A stretch of 64,000 nt of DNA from Gloeocapsa sp. DLM2.Bin57 (GCA_007693955.1 RECR01000043.1:16490-80489), one strand, 5' to 3'; positions 9,030 through 18,789 are shown, numbered from the stretch's first letter. Program-made: numbers and translations. Notes: generated by a model from the sequence alone, not told the origin.

Positions 9030-9458
9030 TCAAATTGTCATAATTTCTTCGGGGTGAAATTGCCGATTTTCATCTAATACCCAACTGAGTATTTTTTCGG
9101 GTTGACCTTGAGTTAGGGAAATAATTACATAAGAGTAACCTTGATGGGCGATCGCTCGGTCATATTCTGAAGGTTGGGGAGGATGATCGGGGTGAGAATG
9201 ATAGATACCGATAATATTGAGATTTAACTGACGAGCTTTTTTACTAACTTCTAGCATAGTTTGGGGAGCGATACTAAAACGATTGCCTTTACTTCCCTCG
9301 GGTGTGTTAAATATTTCCCCTGACCAACTATTCTCTGTTGACCAAACTTGTTGTACTAGTTTATTATTCCCTAATAACAATCCACAGCATTCCTCGGGAT
9401 ATGTTTTGACTGCGTGAGTTTTGATTTGTTCTAGTTGTGTTAAGGTTATCTGCAGCAT
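9030..9458 (-). CDS. JAMM (Mov34/MPN/PAD-1) family metallopeptidase, M67
   Basis: 142 residues with the full zinc-peptidase signature: Glu22/Glu23 in YPEECCG, and His87, His89, Ser97 and Asp100 in the HSHP-x7-S-x2-D motif. Bacterial members cleave C-terminal extensions from ubiquitin-like sulfur carriers or release cysteine from them. The gene begins at the base after the stop of the CCB gene, so translation is probably coupled. It is followed by moeB 63 bases downstream. Together with MoeB-rhodanese this fits processing and activation of a MoaD/ThiS-like protein encoded elsewhere. Confidence 0.88.
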   Translation of the reverse strand: MLQITLTQLEQIKTHAVKTYPEECCGLLLGNNKLVQQVWSTENSWSGEIFNTPEGSKGNRFSIAPQTMLEVSKKARQLNLNIIGIYHSHPDHPPQPSEYDRAIAHQGYSYVIISLTQGQPEKILSWVLDENRQFHPEEIMTI

Positions 9459-10100
9459 TTACATGGTTTCTAGGGTTAAAGCTAATTTAGCAGCGATCGC
9501 CTCAATCCAATTTTCATCTTGTTTAGTATAACTGCGAGGAGCATTAGCACCTAGAATCATTACTCCCTCTTTCCCCAAAGGTTGACAGATAACCCCTTGG
9601 GTATTTTCGGGTAGATAATCAAATTCTAGGCTACCTGGATAGAGTTTTAGGGAGACTAGATAAACGGGTTTACCGTTATCCAAACAACGTTGTACAATTG
9701 CTCCTGGGGTAACTTCTGCTTTAACAGGGAGAATACCTCTTCTTAAGATAACTTTACCCTGATAATAGATAACCACAGTACGAGTCACGGTGTTAGTTAA
9801 TAACAGATGAGTTGCCCAAGCTAACTCTATTTTTACTGTTTCAGGAAGATTTGGGTCTAACTCAAAACCTTCTGTACCAATTAAAGTTACTGCTTCAGGG
9901 TTACGAGGTTGGATTTGTTGCCATAGTAACCCCACTAATATCAGTAAAGCACTTAAGATAACCCCAAGCACATCAGAACGAGCTTGGGAGTTAGTCAATT
10001 CCAGAGTTCCCCAACGATTGAATAATAAAAGTCCACCACCTACCATTCCACTCACGAGAGGAAGTAATCTTAGTATCTGATTCTGATCTGGTTTAGTCAT
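9459..10100 (-). CDS. Cofactor assembly of complex C subunit B (CCB2/CCB4-like)
   Basis: 213 residues. Two predicted N-terminal membrane helices (about 12-30 and 43-60, the second ILSALLILVGLLW) precede a soluble domain with ELDPNLPETVKIELAWATHLLLTNT and a GKEGVMILGANAPRSY block. This matches cyanobacterial homologues of the chloroplast CCB2/CCB4 factors that attach heme c(i) covalently to cytochrome b6 on the stromal/cytoplasmic side. It sits 20 bases behind rpaB and abuts the JAMM gene. Assignment rests on overall resemblance rather than on catalytic motifs. Confidence 0.75.
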   Translation of the reverse strand: MTKPDQNQILRLLPLVSGMVGGGLLLFNRWGTLELTNSQARSDVLGVILSALLILVGLLWQQIQPRNPEAVTLIGTEGFELDPNLPETVKIELAWATHLLLTNTVTRTVVIYYQGKVILRRGILPVKAEVTPGAIVQRCLDNGKPVYLVSLKLYPGSLEFDYLPENTQGVICQPLGKEGVMILGANAPRSYTKQDENWIEAIAAKLALTLETM

Positions 10101-10120
10101 CTGGAAAATTATTAACCTGT

Positions 10121-10855
10121 TTATTCTTCTCCTGGTTCCATTATTCTTTGGAATAAATAACCTGTTCCTCTAGCGGTGAGAATTAATTCTGGATTGCTTG
10201 GATCATCTTCTAGCTTAGCTCTAAGACGGGAGATATGTACATCAACTACTCTAGTATCTACGTGTCTTTCTGGTGTATATCCCCAGACTTCTTGTAAAAT
10301 TTCTGAACGAGAAAACGCTTCTCCCGAACGACCTACTAATAATTCTAGTAGGCTAAATTCCATACCAGTCAGACGAATTCTAGCGTCTCCTTTATAGACT
10401 TGACGTTTATTGGTGTCGATTCTGATAGAACTAATTTGTATGACTCCTGAACTGGGAATCCCTGGTACACCGTTTTTGTCCACACGTCTTAATACAGAAC
10501 GTATCCTAGCTTCTAATTCTTTGGGGGAGAAGGGTTTAACTACATAGTCATCTGCTCCTAATTCTAAGCCTGTGATGCGATCGGCTACATCTCCTAAAGC
10601 GGTTAACATGATGATAGGAATATCTGATTCTTTGCGGAGTTCCTGACACACACCGTAACCGTCTAATTTAGGCATCATTACGTCTAAAACTACTAAATCA
10701 GGGTGACTATCGTGAAAAACTTCTAAAGCTTCTTCACCATCAGCCGCGGTTACTACTTCATAACCAATCATTGATAAGCGTGTTTCTAGAATACGACGGA
10801 TACTAGCTTCATCATCCACAACCAAGATTTTTTCTTTATTACTTTCCAATGTCAC
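10121..10855 (-). CDS. rpaB: OmpR-family response regulator RpaB
   Basis: 244 residues: receiver domain (about 8-122) with the acidic pair in VVDDE, phospho-acceptor Asp in LDVMMPKLDG, Thr in MLTALG and Lys in VVKPFSPKEL, then a winged-helix DNA-binding domain (about 140-238) with HVDTRVVDVHISRLRAKLE and ARGTGYLF. The receiver sequence, including ASIRRILETRLSMIGYEVVTA, is the highly conserved RpaB (Ycf27) form. RpaB is the cyanobacterial high-light regulator paired with the kinase NblS/Hik33 and binds HLR1 sites. First gene of a minus-strand run with CCB, JAMM and moeB. I found no clear HLR1 pair in its own upstream region. Confidence 0.93.
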   Translation of the reverse strand: MTLESNKEKILVVDDEASIRRILETRLSMIGYEVVTAADGEEALEVFHDSHPDLVVLDVMMPKLDGYGVCQELRKESDIPIIMLTALGDVADRITGLELGADDYVVKPFSPKELEARIRSVLRRVDKNGVPGIPSSGVIQISSIRIDTNKRQVYKGDARIRLTGMEFSLLELLVGRSGEAFSRSEILQEVWGYTPERHVDTRVVDVHISRLRAKLEDDPSNPELILTARGTGYLFQRIMEPGEE

Positions 10856-11069
10856 ACTTCCTTAAAATGATCATAGAACTGTTTTATTTACTAGAATATC
10901 TTTTTTTCATGTCTTAATTAAGCTTTAAATAGAGTATATCTCGTTAAAATAGAAGGGATTTTTTAAGATTTCCTAGACAACCGACCCTAACTAGACATGA
11001 TAAACTCAAGATAAAATTAAGCGTGTTGTCAACCACTGGCTAACCATTGAGGAGCAGATTTTAAGGTTT

Positions 11070-12560
11070 ATGGCTAGTAAAAATCGTACTGTCTATGTTT
11101 GTAGTGAATGTGGCGCTGAGTCTCCTCAGTGGTTTGGTAAATGTCCTTACTGTGATGTCTATGGTACTCTTGAAGAACAGGTACTCAATTCTGGTAATTC
11201 CTTGTTAAATAGGGGAGGTTGGCAATCTAGTACAAATACAGGACGCAACAGTAGTAAACCTTGTCAACCTCGTCTGTCTTTATTATTTTCCCAAATTATT
11301 AGCGATGTTCAAGAAAGATTTGACTCAGGTTATGGAGAATTCGATCGCGTTTTGGGAGGAGGTGTAGTACCTGGTTCTTTGGTCTTAATTGGAGGCGATC
11401 CAGGTATCGGTAAATCAACACTTTTACTCCAAACCGCTAATCAGTTAGCTTTACGATTACCCCGCATTCTCTATGTCTCAGCTGAAGAATCAGGACACCA
11501 AATTAAATTACGCGCGTCTCGTTTGGGTGTGGGAGTAACCGACACAGAAGCTAATAGTCAGAATGGTAAACAACCTAGTTCCGAACATAATCTCTATGTA
11601 ATGGCAGAAACTGATTTAGAAGAGATTTTACGGGAGTTAGAAGCTTTAAAACCACAACTAGCGGTTATTGATAGTATTCAAACTCTCTATTTTGCTTCTT
11701 TGACTTCTGCACCAGGGTCGGTTGCCCAAGTAAGAGAATGTACTTCAGCGTTGATGCAGGTAGCTAAACGAGAAAATATTACTCTATTCATTGTCGGTCA
11801 TGTGACTAAAGAAGGGGCGATCGCAGGTCCGAGAGTACTTGAACATCTAGTGGATACTGTACTCTATTTTGAGGGCGATCGCTACGCTTCCCACCGTTTA
11901 TTACGTTCTGTTAAAAATCGCTTCGGTTCAACTCATGAAATCGGTATCTTTGAAATGGCGGATCAGGGTTTACGAGAGGTCGCTAATCCCTCAGAATTAT
12001 TTCTCGGTAATCGTGAAGAGTTAGTACCAGGTACATCCACTGTAGTAGCTTGTGAGGGTACACGTCCTCTAGTCGTAGAGTTACAAGCTTTAGTCAGTCC
12101 CACTAGTTATAGTTCCCCTCGTCGTTCCACTACTGGAGTAGATTATAATCGTTTATTACAAATATTGGCGGTATTAGAAAAACGGGTGGGGATTCCCTTA
12201 TCTAAATTAGACGCTTATGTAGCTTCAGCTGGAGGATTGGGAGTGGAAGAACCCGCCGCTGATTTGGGGATAGCGATCGCTATTGTCGCTAGTTTCCGCG
12301 ATCGCATCGTTGATCCACGTACAGTCTTAATTGGAGAAGTGGGTTTAGGGGGTCAAGTTCGTTTAGTAGCCCAAATGGAACTCAGACTCAAAGAAGCTGC
12401 TAAACTAGGCTTTAAACGCGCTATAGTCCCTAAAGGTCAAGCTTTTCCTGATGATTTGGGTTTAGAAATTATTCCTGTAGGTAAGGTTATCGATGCGATT
12501 ATCAAAGCTATCCCTAGTCAACGAGTTAATAACCCATCTAACCATCAAGAAGAAGAATAA
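11070..12560 (+). CDS. radA: DNA repair protein RadA/Sms
   Basis: 496 residues. Order of parts: a four-cysteine zinc finger at the N-terminus (CSECG and CPYCD), a RecA-like ATPase with Walker A GGDPGIGKST (about 108-117), the RadA-specific KNRFGST motif, and a C-terminal Lon-protease-like domain (about 330-480) lacking a need for protease activity. RadA is a branch-migration helicase that extends recombination intermediates. Divergent from rpaB with a 214-base gap; followed closely by the DALR-domain gene on the same strand. Confidence 0.95.
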   Translation: MASKNRTVYVCSECGAESPQWFGKCPYCDVYGTLEEQVLNSGNSLLNRGGWQSSTNTGRNSSKPCQPRLSLLFSQIISDVQERFDSGYGEFDRVLGGGVVPGSLVLIGGDPGIGKSTLLLQTANQLALRLPRILYVSAEESGHQIKLRASRLGVGVTDTEANSQNGKQPSSEHNLYVMAETDLEEILRELEALKPQLAVIDSIQTLYFASLTSAPGSVAQVRECTSALMQVAKRENITLFIVGHVTKEGAIAGPRVLEHLVDTVLYFEGDRYASHRLLRSVKNRFGSTHEIGIFEMADQGLREVANPSELFLGNREELVPGTSTVVACEGTRPLVVELQALVSPTSYSSPRRSTTGVDYNRLLQILAVLEKRVGIPLSKLDAYVASAGGLGVEEPAADLGIAIAIVASFRDRIVDPRTVLIGEVGLGGQVRLVAQMELRLKEAAKLGFKRAIVPKGQAFPDDLGLEIIPVGKVIDAIIKAIPSQRVNNPSNHQEEE

Positions 12561-12578
12561 CTAGAATAATTATGGTTA

Positions 12579-13226
12579 ATGTCTCTGCGAGAATATCTTG
12601 TACAAATTTTATTACCAGAATCAACAATATCTCTATATCTCTTAAAGTATCCCCAAGCTATTATTTATCGGTTTCAGACTAAAGGGGATACTATTAATTA
12701 TTCTGGAGAGGAGATAGTTATTACCACTGTTGGTGATTATGCTATTGATGTCAGAGTAAGCGATCGCCTATTGGTTTCTTGGTTAACTAAAACCTATCAG
12801 TCTATTCTCAGTGATTTTCCCTTTTTTCTGGGTTCTCAGACTGAAATCGTGATTAATAGTGAGTTTTCCTTACTTCAATATAGTCACGCTCGCTGTTGCG
12901 CTTATTTACGACAATTATATCAACAAAAGATAATTACAGCAGAAGGTCTAATTATTTTGACTACAGATTTAATAGATTTATTGGTTGATTTTAATGTTCA
13001 TGATTGGGATTTACTCAAGGCGATCGTCTCAATTAACGATGTACCAATTTCTAGGAAATTAATCAATAATCTGTGTCAAGCTGTCTTAAATTTTGAGCGT
13101 TATAGTGGTCTTTGGCGAGAAAACTTACCATTAAGAGAGATTAAAGCTATCTTACTGATACTATCTCGTTATTACTTACACATTTTTTTAGTAGAATCAT
13201 CAGTTATTCCACCAGTAGAACTATAA
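12579..13226 (+). CDS. Stand-alone DALR anticodon-binding-domain protein
   Basis: 215 residues. The C-terminal half contains LLQYSHARCCAYLRQL, very like the YVQYAHARICSILRK motif that opens the DALR anticodon-binding domain of arginyl-tRNA synthetase, and ends with a long helix pair as in that domain. There is no catalytic Rossmann domain (no HIGH or KMSKS motif), so it cannot charge tRNA by itself. The N-terminal 80 residues are not recognised. It lies 18 bases behind radA on the same strand. DALR-only proteins are known in cyanobacteria but I know of no assigned function; tRNA or other RNA binding is inference. Confidence 0.72.
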   Translation: MSLREYLVQILLPESTISLYLLKYPQAIIYRFQTKGDTINYSGEEIVITTVGDYAIDVRVSDRLLVSWLTKTYQSILSDFPFFLGSQTEIVINSEFSLLQYSHARCCAYLRQLYQQKIITAEGLIILTTDLIDLLVDFNVHDWDLLKAIVSINDVPISRKLINNLCQAVLNFERYSGLWRENLPLREIKAILLILSRYYLHIFLVESSVIPPVEL

Positions 13227-13245
13227 AAGAGTTTTCACAAAAAAG

Positions 13246-14778
13246 TTACTCCCAGACTTCAGGCAAAGAAGAACTTTGTCCATCGATAGAAGTTGCTTGA
13301 ATAGGGAAAGGGATAATAATCCCTTCCTGTTGATATCTTTTGTATAATTCCTTAATAAACTTATGTCTAACTAGAAATTGGTCAAAATAATCCTCTACTT
13401 GTAAAAAAACCGTAAAATTAATACTGTAATAACCGAATTTATTAAAACATAAAAAAGGTTCGTATTCTTCCTCTGTAGGAGTCGTCAAGAATTCTTGTAT
13501 GACGTATTGAGCAACTCCTAGAGTAATTGCTTCTACCTTTTCTAAATCGCTATCATAACCTACACCTACTTCAACTGGTACTAATAATCTTTTTTCAGGG
13601 AGTCCATAGTTAGTAAAACTAGAAGAAATCAAATGAGCATTAGGAATAATTTGCAGGTTACCAGTGATTTTTTTAATCACAGTATATCTTAATTCTACAT
13701 CAGTAACATAACCCTCTTCCCCACTAGTTAATTTAATATAATCTCCTGGTCTAACTTTTTTAGAACTAATAATAGTAATTCCCGAGGTAAGATTTTCTAG
13801 AGGTCCTTTCAAAGCAAGTCCAATGGAAACACCACCTACCCCTAAAGCAGTAATCAGGGGAGTTATCCCCACCCCAATAGATTGTAGAATAATTAAGAAA
13901 CCTAAACTAAAAACAACCAGTTTAGTAATATTTTCAAACAAAGAAGTAATGACGGGACTTCCTTGATTTTGATTACCATAAAGTCTAATAAAACTAATAG
14001 CTAAACGATAAATAACTAGAGTAGATGAGGTGAGAAAACAAATGATAATGCCTTTAGTAAATAAAATGATTAAAGCATTAGGAAGAGGAAAAATATTAAT
14101 AGCTGCTGTTACCCCCGCGAGGACAGACCAAAAAACTATTATACCTTGAAAACAGTTAACGATTAATTCATCTCCATCCCAAGCAGTTTTGGTAGCTAAT
14201 TGATATAGTAACTTTAAACCTTTTTTATCCGCTATAAAACCGAGAACAAAACTAGTAATTACTATCGCAAATGGTAAAATATATTTATTAAGTTCATAAG
14301 TAGAAAAGCCAGCTAAGCTAATAATACCAACAGTTCCTAAACTATAGATAACTAGACGGGTTATTTGGTCAAAAAAACGATTAACGGGAAAATTACCTTG
14401 ACTGCGATAGAAATCAATTAAACCAGTAGCTAATCTAGCGATAACTATAGTAAAAGAAGCAATAATTAAAGCGGTTAAGACTTTTTGAGCAACTCTGAGA
14501 TATTGATAATAATCATTAAAATTAAAGTTAACTAAATAAAAATCGATTAAAGCTTGATGGAGACAAATAGATAAACCTATAATTAGAGACCAGATAACTA
14601 ACATATTACGGAAAACATTGACGATAATATGCTCGCCTCTCCAGTTAGTTTTTTCTACTAATTTAGCTAATAATTTAAGACCAATTCTTTCTAAAATTAA
14701 ACCCACAATTAAGCTAATTAGCATAATTACCACGGGTATAATTAATCGCCAATAACTAAAAGCTTCGGGATTATTCAT
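13246..14778 (-). CDS. MscS-type mechanosensitive channel family membrane protein, large form
   Basis: 510 residues from the ATG at 14778. About eight hydrophobic segments fill the first 330 residues, followed by the MscS pore and β-domain: GVGGVSIGLALKGPLENLTSGITI as the pore-lining helix region, then SSKKVRPGDYIKLTSGEEGYV and IIPNAHLISSSF. Such proteins sense membrane tension or form regulated channels. An in-frame ATG 20 codons upstream would add residues encoded by simple heptamer repeats (MPLAFCLLPF), so I prefer the internal start. Convergent with the radA-DALR pair. Confidence 0.85.
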   Translation of the reverse strand: MNNPEAFSYWRLIIPVVIMLISLIVGLILERIGLKLLAKLVEKTNWRGEHIIVNVFRNMLVIWSLIIGLSICLHQALIDFYLVNFNFNDYYQYLRVAQKVLTALIIASFTIVIARLATGLIDFYRSQGNFPVNRFFDQITRLVIYSLGTVGIISLAGFSTYELNKYILPFAIVITSFVLGFIADKKGLKLLYQLATKTAWDGDELIVNCFQGIIVFWSVLAGVTAAINIFPLPNALIILFTKGIIICFLTSSTLVIYRLAISFIRLYGNQNQGSPVITSLFENITKLVVFSLGFLIILQSIGVGITPLITALGVGGVSIGLALKGPLENLTSGITIISSKKVRPGDYIKLTSGEEGYVTDVELRYTVIKKITGNLQIIPNAHLISSSFTNYGLPEKRLLVPVEVGVGYDSDLEKVEAITLGVAQYVIQEFLTTPTEEEYEPFLCFNKFGYYSINFTVFLQVEDYFDQFLVRHKFIKELYKRYQQEGIIIPFPIQATSIDGQSSSLPEVWE

Positions 14779-14810
14779 ATTATTAAAATAATAAACAACA
14801 TTAAAGGGAA

Positions 14811-14837
14811 AAGGCAGAAGGCAAAAGGCAAGAGGCA
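14811..14837. repeat. Heptamer repeat array (AAGGCAR)
   Basis: Units AAGGCAG, AAGGCAA, AAGGCAA and GAGGCA in a row, upstream of the MscS-like gene. This simple-sequence type is common in cyanobacterial intergenic regions and makes an in-frame but probably untranslated N-terminal extension. Confidence 0.75.
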
Positions 14838-14875
14838 CTCATTAGTATTATATATATAAATAATATCTCCTAACA

Positions 14876-14905
14876 CCGTTCAACCGTTCAACCGTTCAAC
14901 CGTTC
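14876..14905. repeat. 8-base tandem repeat CCGTTCAA
   Basis: Three exact copies (14876-14899) and a fourth partial copy. It lies between the MscS-like gene and ndhE. Confidence 0.85.
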
Positions 14906-14914
14906 CCTCTAAAA

Positions 14915-15226
14915 CTACCACTTAAGGAGGTTAAATTGTTCCATGTCAATGGTATCGCGGTTGCGGTAGATAGCGAGAATAATTGCCAAACCTACAGCAG
15001 CTTCAGCAGCAGCTATAGTAATGACAAAGACGGTAAAAACTTGACCCTTGATACCTAGAGGATCGAGAAAATTAGAAAATCCCATTAAATTGAGATTAAC
15101 GGAGTTGAGTAATAATTCAATGGACATTAAAACCCGTACAGCGTTACGACTGGTAATTAAACCATAAATACCAATACAAAACAATGCTGCTGCGATTAAG
15201 AGAAAATATTCTAATTGTAATTGCAT
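14915..15226 (-). CDS. ndhE: NADH dehydrogenase-like (NDH-1) subunit 4L
   Basis: 103 residues with three membrane helices, the NuoK/NdhE pattern ([33 protein letters not shown], here summarised by its conserved Glu in [13 protein letters not shown] and the later [10 protein letters not shown]). It is a proton-channel-associated subunit of the thylakoid NDH-1 complex, which accepts electrons from ferredoxin for cyclic flow, respiration and CO2 uptake. Last gene of ndhA-I-G-E. Confidence 0.97.
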   Translation of the reverse strand: MQLQLEYFLLIAAALFCIGIYGLITSRNAVRVLMSIELLLNSVNLNLMGFSNFLDPLGIKGQVFTVFVITIAAAEAAVGLAIILAIYRNRDTIDMEQFNLLKW

Positions 15227-15241
15227 GAGTTAAATTCTGAA

Positions 15242-15841
15242 TTAATCTTCGGTTGATTTACTAGAGACAGACGCCAATTCACGAGGACGTTCTGGCAAAG
15301 TTAAAGGAGAGGTAGTGGTATCGGGAATCAAATCACGACGCGCGAGAATAATTGCACCCACCATAGCCATTAATAGTACAACTGAGGCTAATTCAAAAGG
15401 AAGTAAAAAGTCACTAAATAAATGTTTAGCCAACTCAATTACGGTATTTTCGATTAAAGCTGGGGAAGTAGCATCTAATGACCAAGGGGTGATTAAAATC
15501 ATCGTAGTTAACAAAGCAAAGATGCTTAAACAAACTAAACCAGTAGCTACCTTACGAATCCAACGTTTAGGAATGGTAGCAAAGTCTTCTTGCTTATTAA
15601 CTAGCATGATAGCGAAGATAATTAAGACGTTGACTGCGCCTACGTAGATTAAAATTTGTGCTGCTGCGACAAAATCAGCATTGAGTAAGATATATAAACC
15701 AGAAATACTTAAAAAAACTACCGCTAAGAGGAAAGCTGAGTAAACGATATTTTCTAGTAATACTACTCCTACTGCAGCACTAAGCATCATTCCTGTGAGA
15801 ACGAAAAAACAGACAAATTGTACTCCTTCGGCTATATTCAC
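15242..15841 (-). CDS. ndhG: NDH-1 subunit 6 (NuoJ-like)
   Basis: 199 residues with five predicted membrane helices and the family segment ADFVAAAQILIYVGAVNVLIIFAIML. The C-terminal tail is hydrophilic, as in cyanobacterial NdhG. It lies 15 bases before ndhE and 56 bases after ndhI. The latter gap carries a small hairpin that could shape the operon mRNA. Confidence 0.96.
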   Translation of the reverse strand: MNIAEGVQFVCFFVLTGMMLSAAVGVVLLENIVYSAFLLAVVFLSISGLYILLNADFVAAAQILIYVGAVNVLIIFAIMLVNKQEDFATIPKRWIRKVATGLVCLSIFALLTTMILITPWSLDATSPALIENTVIELAKHLFSDFLLPFELASVVLLMAMVGAIILARRDLIPDTTTSPLTLPERPRELASVSSKSTED

Positions 15842-15873
15842 GCTTGTTGATACTCCTTGATAATAGTGGGAAA

Positions 15874-15890
15874 ACCGGGATTAACCCGGT
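15874..15890 (-). other. Hairpin in the ndhI-ndhG gap
   Basis: ACCGGG (15874-15879) pairs with CCCGGT (15885-15890) across a five-base loop. On the minus strand it is followed by UUUU. It could be a weak attenuator or an mRNA-processing element; since ndhG and ndhE follow, full termination is unlikely. Confidence 0.45.
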
Positions 15891-15897
15891 ATTTAGT

Positions 15898-16470
15898 TTA
15901 TTCTTTGAGATCTTCTGGGTGTTTACCTGCGCGTTGACTACCTGGGGGTAAATCATGGGGTGAGATGACGTCTTTAGGTAGATAACCTAATTCGCGCAAA
16001 GGTGTAACCATAGGATCTTGGGTAACTTTATAGGGTAATCGACCCAAAGCCACGTTATCATAATTAAGTTCGTGGCGATCGTAGGTTGCTAATTCGTATT
16101 CTTCGGTCATGGATAAGCAGTTGGTAGGACAATATTCTACGCAGTTACCACAGAAAATGCACACACCGAAGTCAATGCTATAGTGTTTGAGTTCTTTTTT
16201 CTTGGCTTCCTTGTTAAATTCCCAATCCACTACGGGTAAGTTAATGGGGCAAACGCGCACACATACTTCACAAGAGATACACTTATCAAATTCAAAGTGA
16301 ATTCTACCGCGATAACGTTCCGAGGGTATTAACTTCTCATAGGGATACTGTACAGTAATCGGGCGTCTTTGCATATGATCAAAGGTTACCGATAAACCTT
16401 GACCAATGTATTTAGCTGCTTCGATACTTCCTTTTGCGTAATCACTAACTTGTTTGAGAATATTGAACAT
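15898..16470 (-). CDS. ndhI: NDH-1 subunit I, two [4Fe-4S] clusters
   Basis: 190 residues. Two ferredoxin-type motifs are clear: [12 protein letters not shown] and [12 protein letters not shown], which bind the two [4Fe-4S] clusters carrying electrons to the quinone site. It begins [15 protein letters not shown] as in other cyanobacteria. Lies five bases downstream of ndhA. Confidence 0.97.
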   Translation of the reverse strand: MFNILKQVSDYAKGSIEAAKYIGQGLSVTFDHMQRRPITVQYPYEKLIPSERYRGRIHFEFDKCISCEVCVRVCPINLPVVDWEFNKEAKKKELKHYSIDFGVCIFCGNCVEYCPTNCLSMTEEYELATYDRHELNYDNVALGRLPYKVTQDPMVTPLRELGYLPKDVISPHDLPPGSQRAGKHPEDLKE

Positions 16471-16475
16471 AGTTG

Positions 16476-17594
16476 TTATCCACCAAAAGCGACAGGGAAA
16501 GCGAGTTTTAAAGCTGCGGTAATCAAAAGATTAGCCAGAGATACGGGTAAGAGGAATTTCCACCCTAGATCTAATAATTGGTCTATACGTACTCTAGGTA
16601 CTGTCCAACGTATTAAGATGGCGATGAAAATAAGTAAGTAGGCTTTTAAAACGGTCATAGTGATTCCCACTGCAGCAGTAATAACTTGCAACCAGGGGGT
16701 AGTGTCACTAATACCCAGCCAACCTGCTAGAGAATCTATGGGTATGATAAATTCCCAACCTCCTAGATAGAGTATAGAAAAAACTAGAGCAGAGAGGACG
16801 AGGTTGACGTATGAACCAACGTAAAATAGACCGAATTTCATCCCTGCGTATTCGGTTTGATAACCGGCTACTAGTTCTTCTTCCGCTTCTGGTAAGTCAA
16901 AGGGGAGACGTTCACATTCTGCTAAAGCGGCGATCCAGAAAATGAGAAAACCTATAGGTTGACGCCAAATGTTCCAACCAAAGATACCATAACCCGATTG
17001 TTGTTGCACGATGTCAATGGTACTGAGACTGTTAGACATCATAGCGATCGCCAAGACAGCTAGAGCTAGTGGTATTTCATAACTAATAGACTGAGCAGCC
17101 GCTCTTAACCCTCCTAGCAGGGAGTATTTATTATTAGAAGCATAACCCGACATTAACAAGCCAATGGGAGTGATACTCGATAGAGCAATCCACCAGAATA
17201 TACCCACGTTAAGATCGGTAATCACCAGATTTTGCCCAAAAGGTACGATTAGATAGGACAAAAATACGGGAATAACCACGATGATAGGTCCAATGGTAAA
17301 CAACCAGCGATCTGCTTTGGCAGGTACGATATCTTCTTTAAAGACTAGTTTAATACCATCTGCTACTGGTTGTAAAACTCCCAATGGTCCTGCGTATTCC
17401 GGACCTATCCTTTGTTGAGCAGCAGCTGAAATCTTTCTTTCTAGCCAAACTACTACTAAAACTCCCACCGTTGCACCGATAATCATTAAAATCATCGGCA
17501 GGGGTAGCCAAATGGTTTTGGCTAATCCTGGTGGGAGTCCCAATTCTTTGAGGGATTCGATAAAACTTCCTTGTAGGTCGATTCCTGAGTTCAT
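16476..17594 (-). CDS. ndhA: NDH-1 subunit 1 (NuoH-like)
   Basis: 372 residues with eight membrane helices. Family blocks: [25 protein letters not shown] (conserved ERK and RIGP), [22 protein letters not shown] and the late [13 protein letters not shown]. It forms part of the quinone-binding chamber at the base of the complex. First gene of the ndhA-I-G-E cluster; a TATACT element upstream on the minus strand could be a -10 box but lacks a matching -35. Confidence 0.97.
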   Translation of the reverse strand: MNSGIDLQGSFIESLKELGLPPGLAKTIWLPLPMILMIIGATVGVLVVVWLERKISAAAQQRIGPEYAGPLGVLQPVADGIKLVFKEDIVPAKADRWLFTIGPIIVVIPVFLSYLIVPFGQNLVITDLNVGIFWWIALSSITPIGLLMSGYASNNKYSLLGGLRAAAQSISYEIPLALAVLAIAMMSNSLSTIDIVQQQSGYGIFGWNIWRQPIGFLIFWIAALAECERLPFDLPEAEEELVAGYQTEYAGMKFGLFYVGSYVNLVLSALVFSILYLGGWEFIIPIDSLAGWLGISDTTPWLQVITAAVGITMTVLKAYLLIFIAILIRWTVPRVRIDQLLDLGWKFLLPVSLANLLITAALKLAFPVAFGG

Positions 17595-17644
17595 TGTTTA
17601 TCTTTGACAGGCTTTTTCACTCTAGTATATCGCTACCTGGTAGT

Positions 17645-18709
17645 TTAGACCTTTAACAGTTGATCTGCTTGTTTGGCTGTTTCAAAGAAGAATCTCACGT
17701 TTTCTTCGGGTGTACCTACTAAAACACCGTGACCTAGGTTTAAAATGTGTCCTTGGTTACCCGCTTTTTTGATGGTGTCTAAGAGGCGATCGCGGATAAA
17801 GTCATGAGAACCAAATAAAACTCCTGGATCAACGTTTCCTTGCACTTTCATCTCTTGACCTAGTCTTTGTCTAGCTACCGCCATATCTACTGTCCAATCC
17901 ACGCTGACTATATCTACTCCTGATTGTCCCATATATTCTAAAATCCCTCCACTGCCGCTGATATAGAGGATTAAGGGTGTATCAGGGTGAGTAGCTTTGA
18001 CTTGTTTGACTACCTGTTGTTGATAGGGAAGAGCAAAAGTAGCGTAGTCTTGGGGGCTAAGTTCTCCCGCCCATGAATCGAACATTTGTACTACTTGTGC
18101 ACCGCAATCGATTTGGTAACGCACATAAACGGCGATCGCCTCGGCTAATTTAGTTAAAAACTGGTGTAAAATCTCAGGTTCAGAAAATGCCATACTCTTG
18201 ATCATTGAGTAGGTTTTTGAGGTTTTTCCTTCAATCGCGTAAGCAGCTAAAGTCCAAGGAGCACCCACAAAACCCAAAACTGTAGATTTATTACCTACTT
18301 CCTGGCGCAAAGTCTGTAAAATTGTTTTAATAAAAGGTAAGGATTCTTCAGGTTCAAGAGGTTTTAATTGTTTAATCTGCTCCTGAGTGCGAATCGGTGG
18401 AGTGATTACAGGTCCTGTACTTTCGATAATCTCAAAAGGAATGCCAATACCAGGTAAAGGAGTAAGGATATCAGAAAACATAATTACTCCATCAGGTTGA
18501 AAAGCTCGCCAAGGTTGCAGAGAAATTTCAATAGCTAACTCAGCATTTTCCGAGCGATCGCGAAAACTCGGGTATTTATCCCGTAAATCTCGATAAACCT
18601 TCATATAACGCCCTGCTTGACGCATTAACCACACAGGAGGGCGATCTAAAATCTCCCCACGAGCTGCACGTAGGAGTAAAGGTAATTCTAAAGAGTGAGT
18701 CATGGTCAA
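17645..18709 (-). CDS. hemE: Uroporphyrinogen decarboxylase
   Basis: 354 residues, normal for HemE, which converts uroporphyrinogen III to coproporphyrinogen III on the way to heme, chlorophyll and bilins. Visible are [37 protein letters not shown] and [13 protein letters not shown] near the C-terminus. It is divergent from malQ and lies 50 bases upstream of ndhA on the same strand, so readthrough into ndhA is possible; I saw no terminator between them. Confidence 0.97.
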   Translation of the reverse strand: MTMTHSLELPLLLRAARGEILDRPPVWLMRQAGRYMKVYRDLRDKYPSFRDRSENAELAIEISLQPWRAFQPDGVIMFSDILTPLPGIGIPFEIIESTGPVITPPIRTQEQIKQLKPLEPEESLPFIKTILQTLRQEVGNKSTVLGFVGAPWTLAAYAIEGKTSKTYSMIKSMAFSEPEILHQFLTKLAEAIAVYVRYQIDCGAQVVQMFDSWAGELSPQDYATFALPYQQQVVKQVKATHPDTPLILYISGSGGILEYMGQSGVDIVSVDWTVDMAVARQRLGQEMKVQGNVDPGVLFGSHDFIRDRLLDTIKKAGNQGHILNLGHGVLVGTPEENVRFFFETAKQADQLLKV

Positions 18710-18789
18710 ATTTTCAAAACATTAATTGTTATTTTGTCGCATTTGTCAGCTTATCATAAAGTAAGCTCACGACTGTTAAAAGGGATATT

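Noticed and set aside
10856..11069. HLR1 autoregulatory sites of RpaB
   Set aside because: I found no pair of TTACA-type repeats with the proper spacing in the rpaB-radA gap.
14779..14838. Twenty extra N-terminal codons for the large MscS protein
   Set aside because: They are encoded by heptamer simple repeats; the ATG at 14778 gives a better start.
14876..14905. Possible CRISPR-like repeats
   Set aside because: Units are eight bases and contiguous, with no spacers; a simple tandem repeat.
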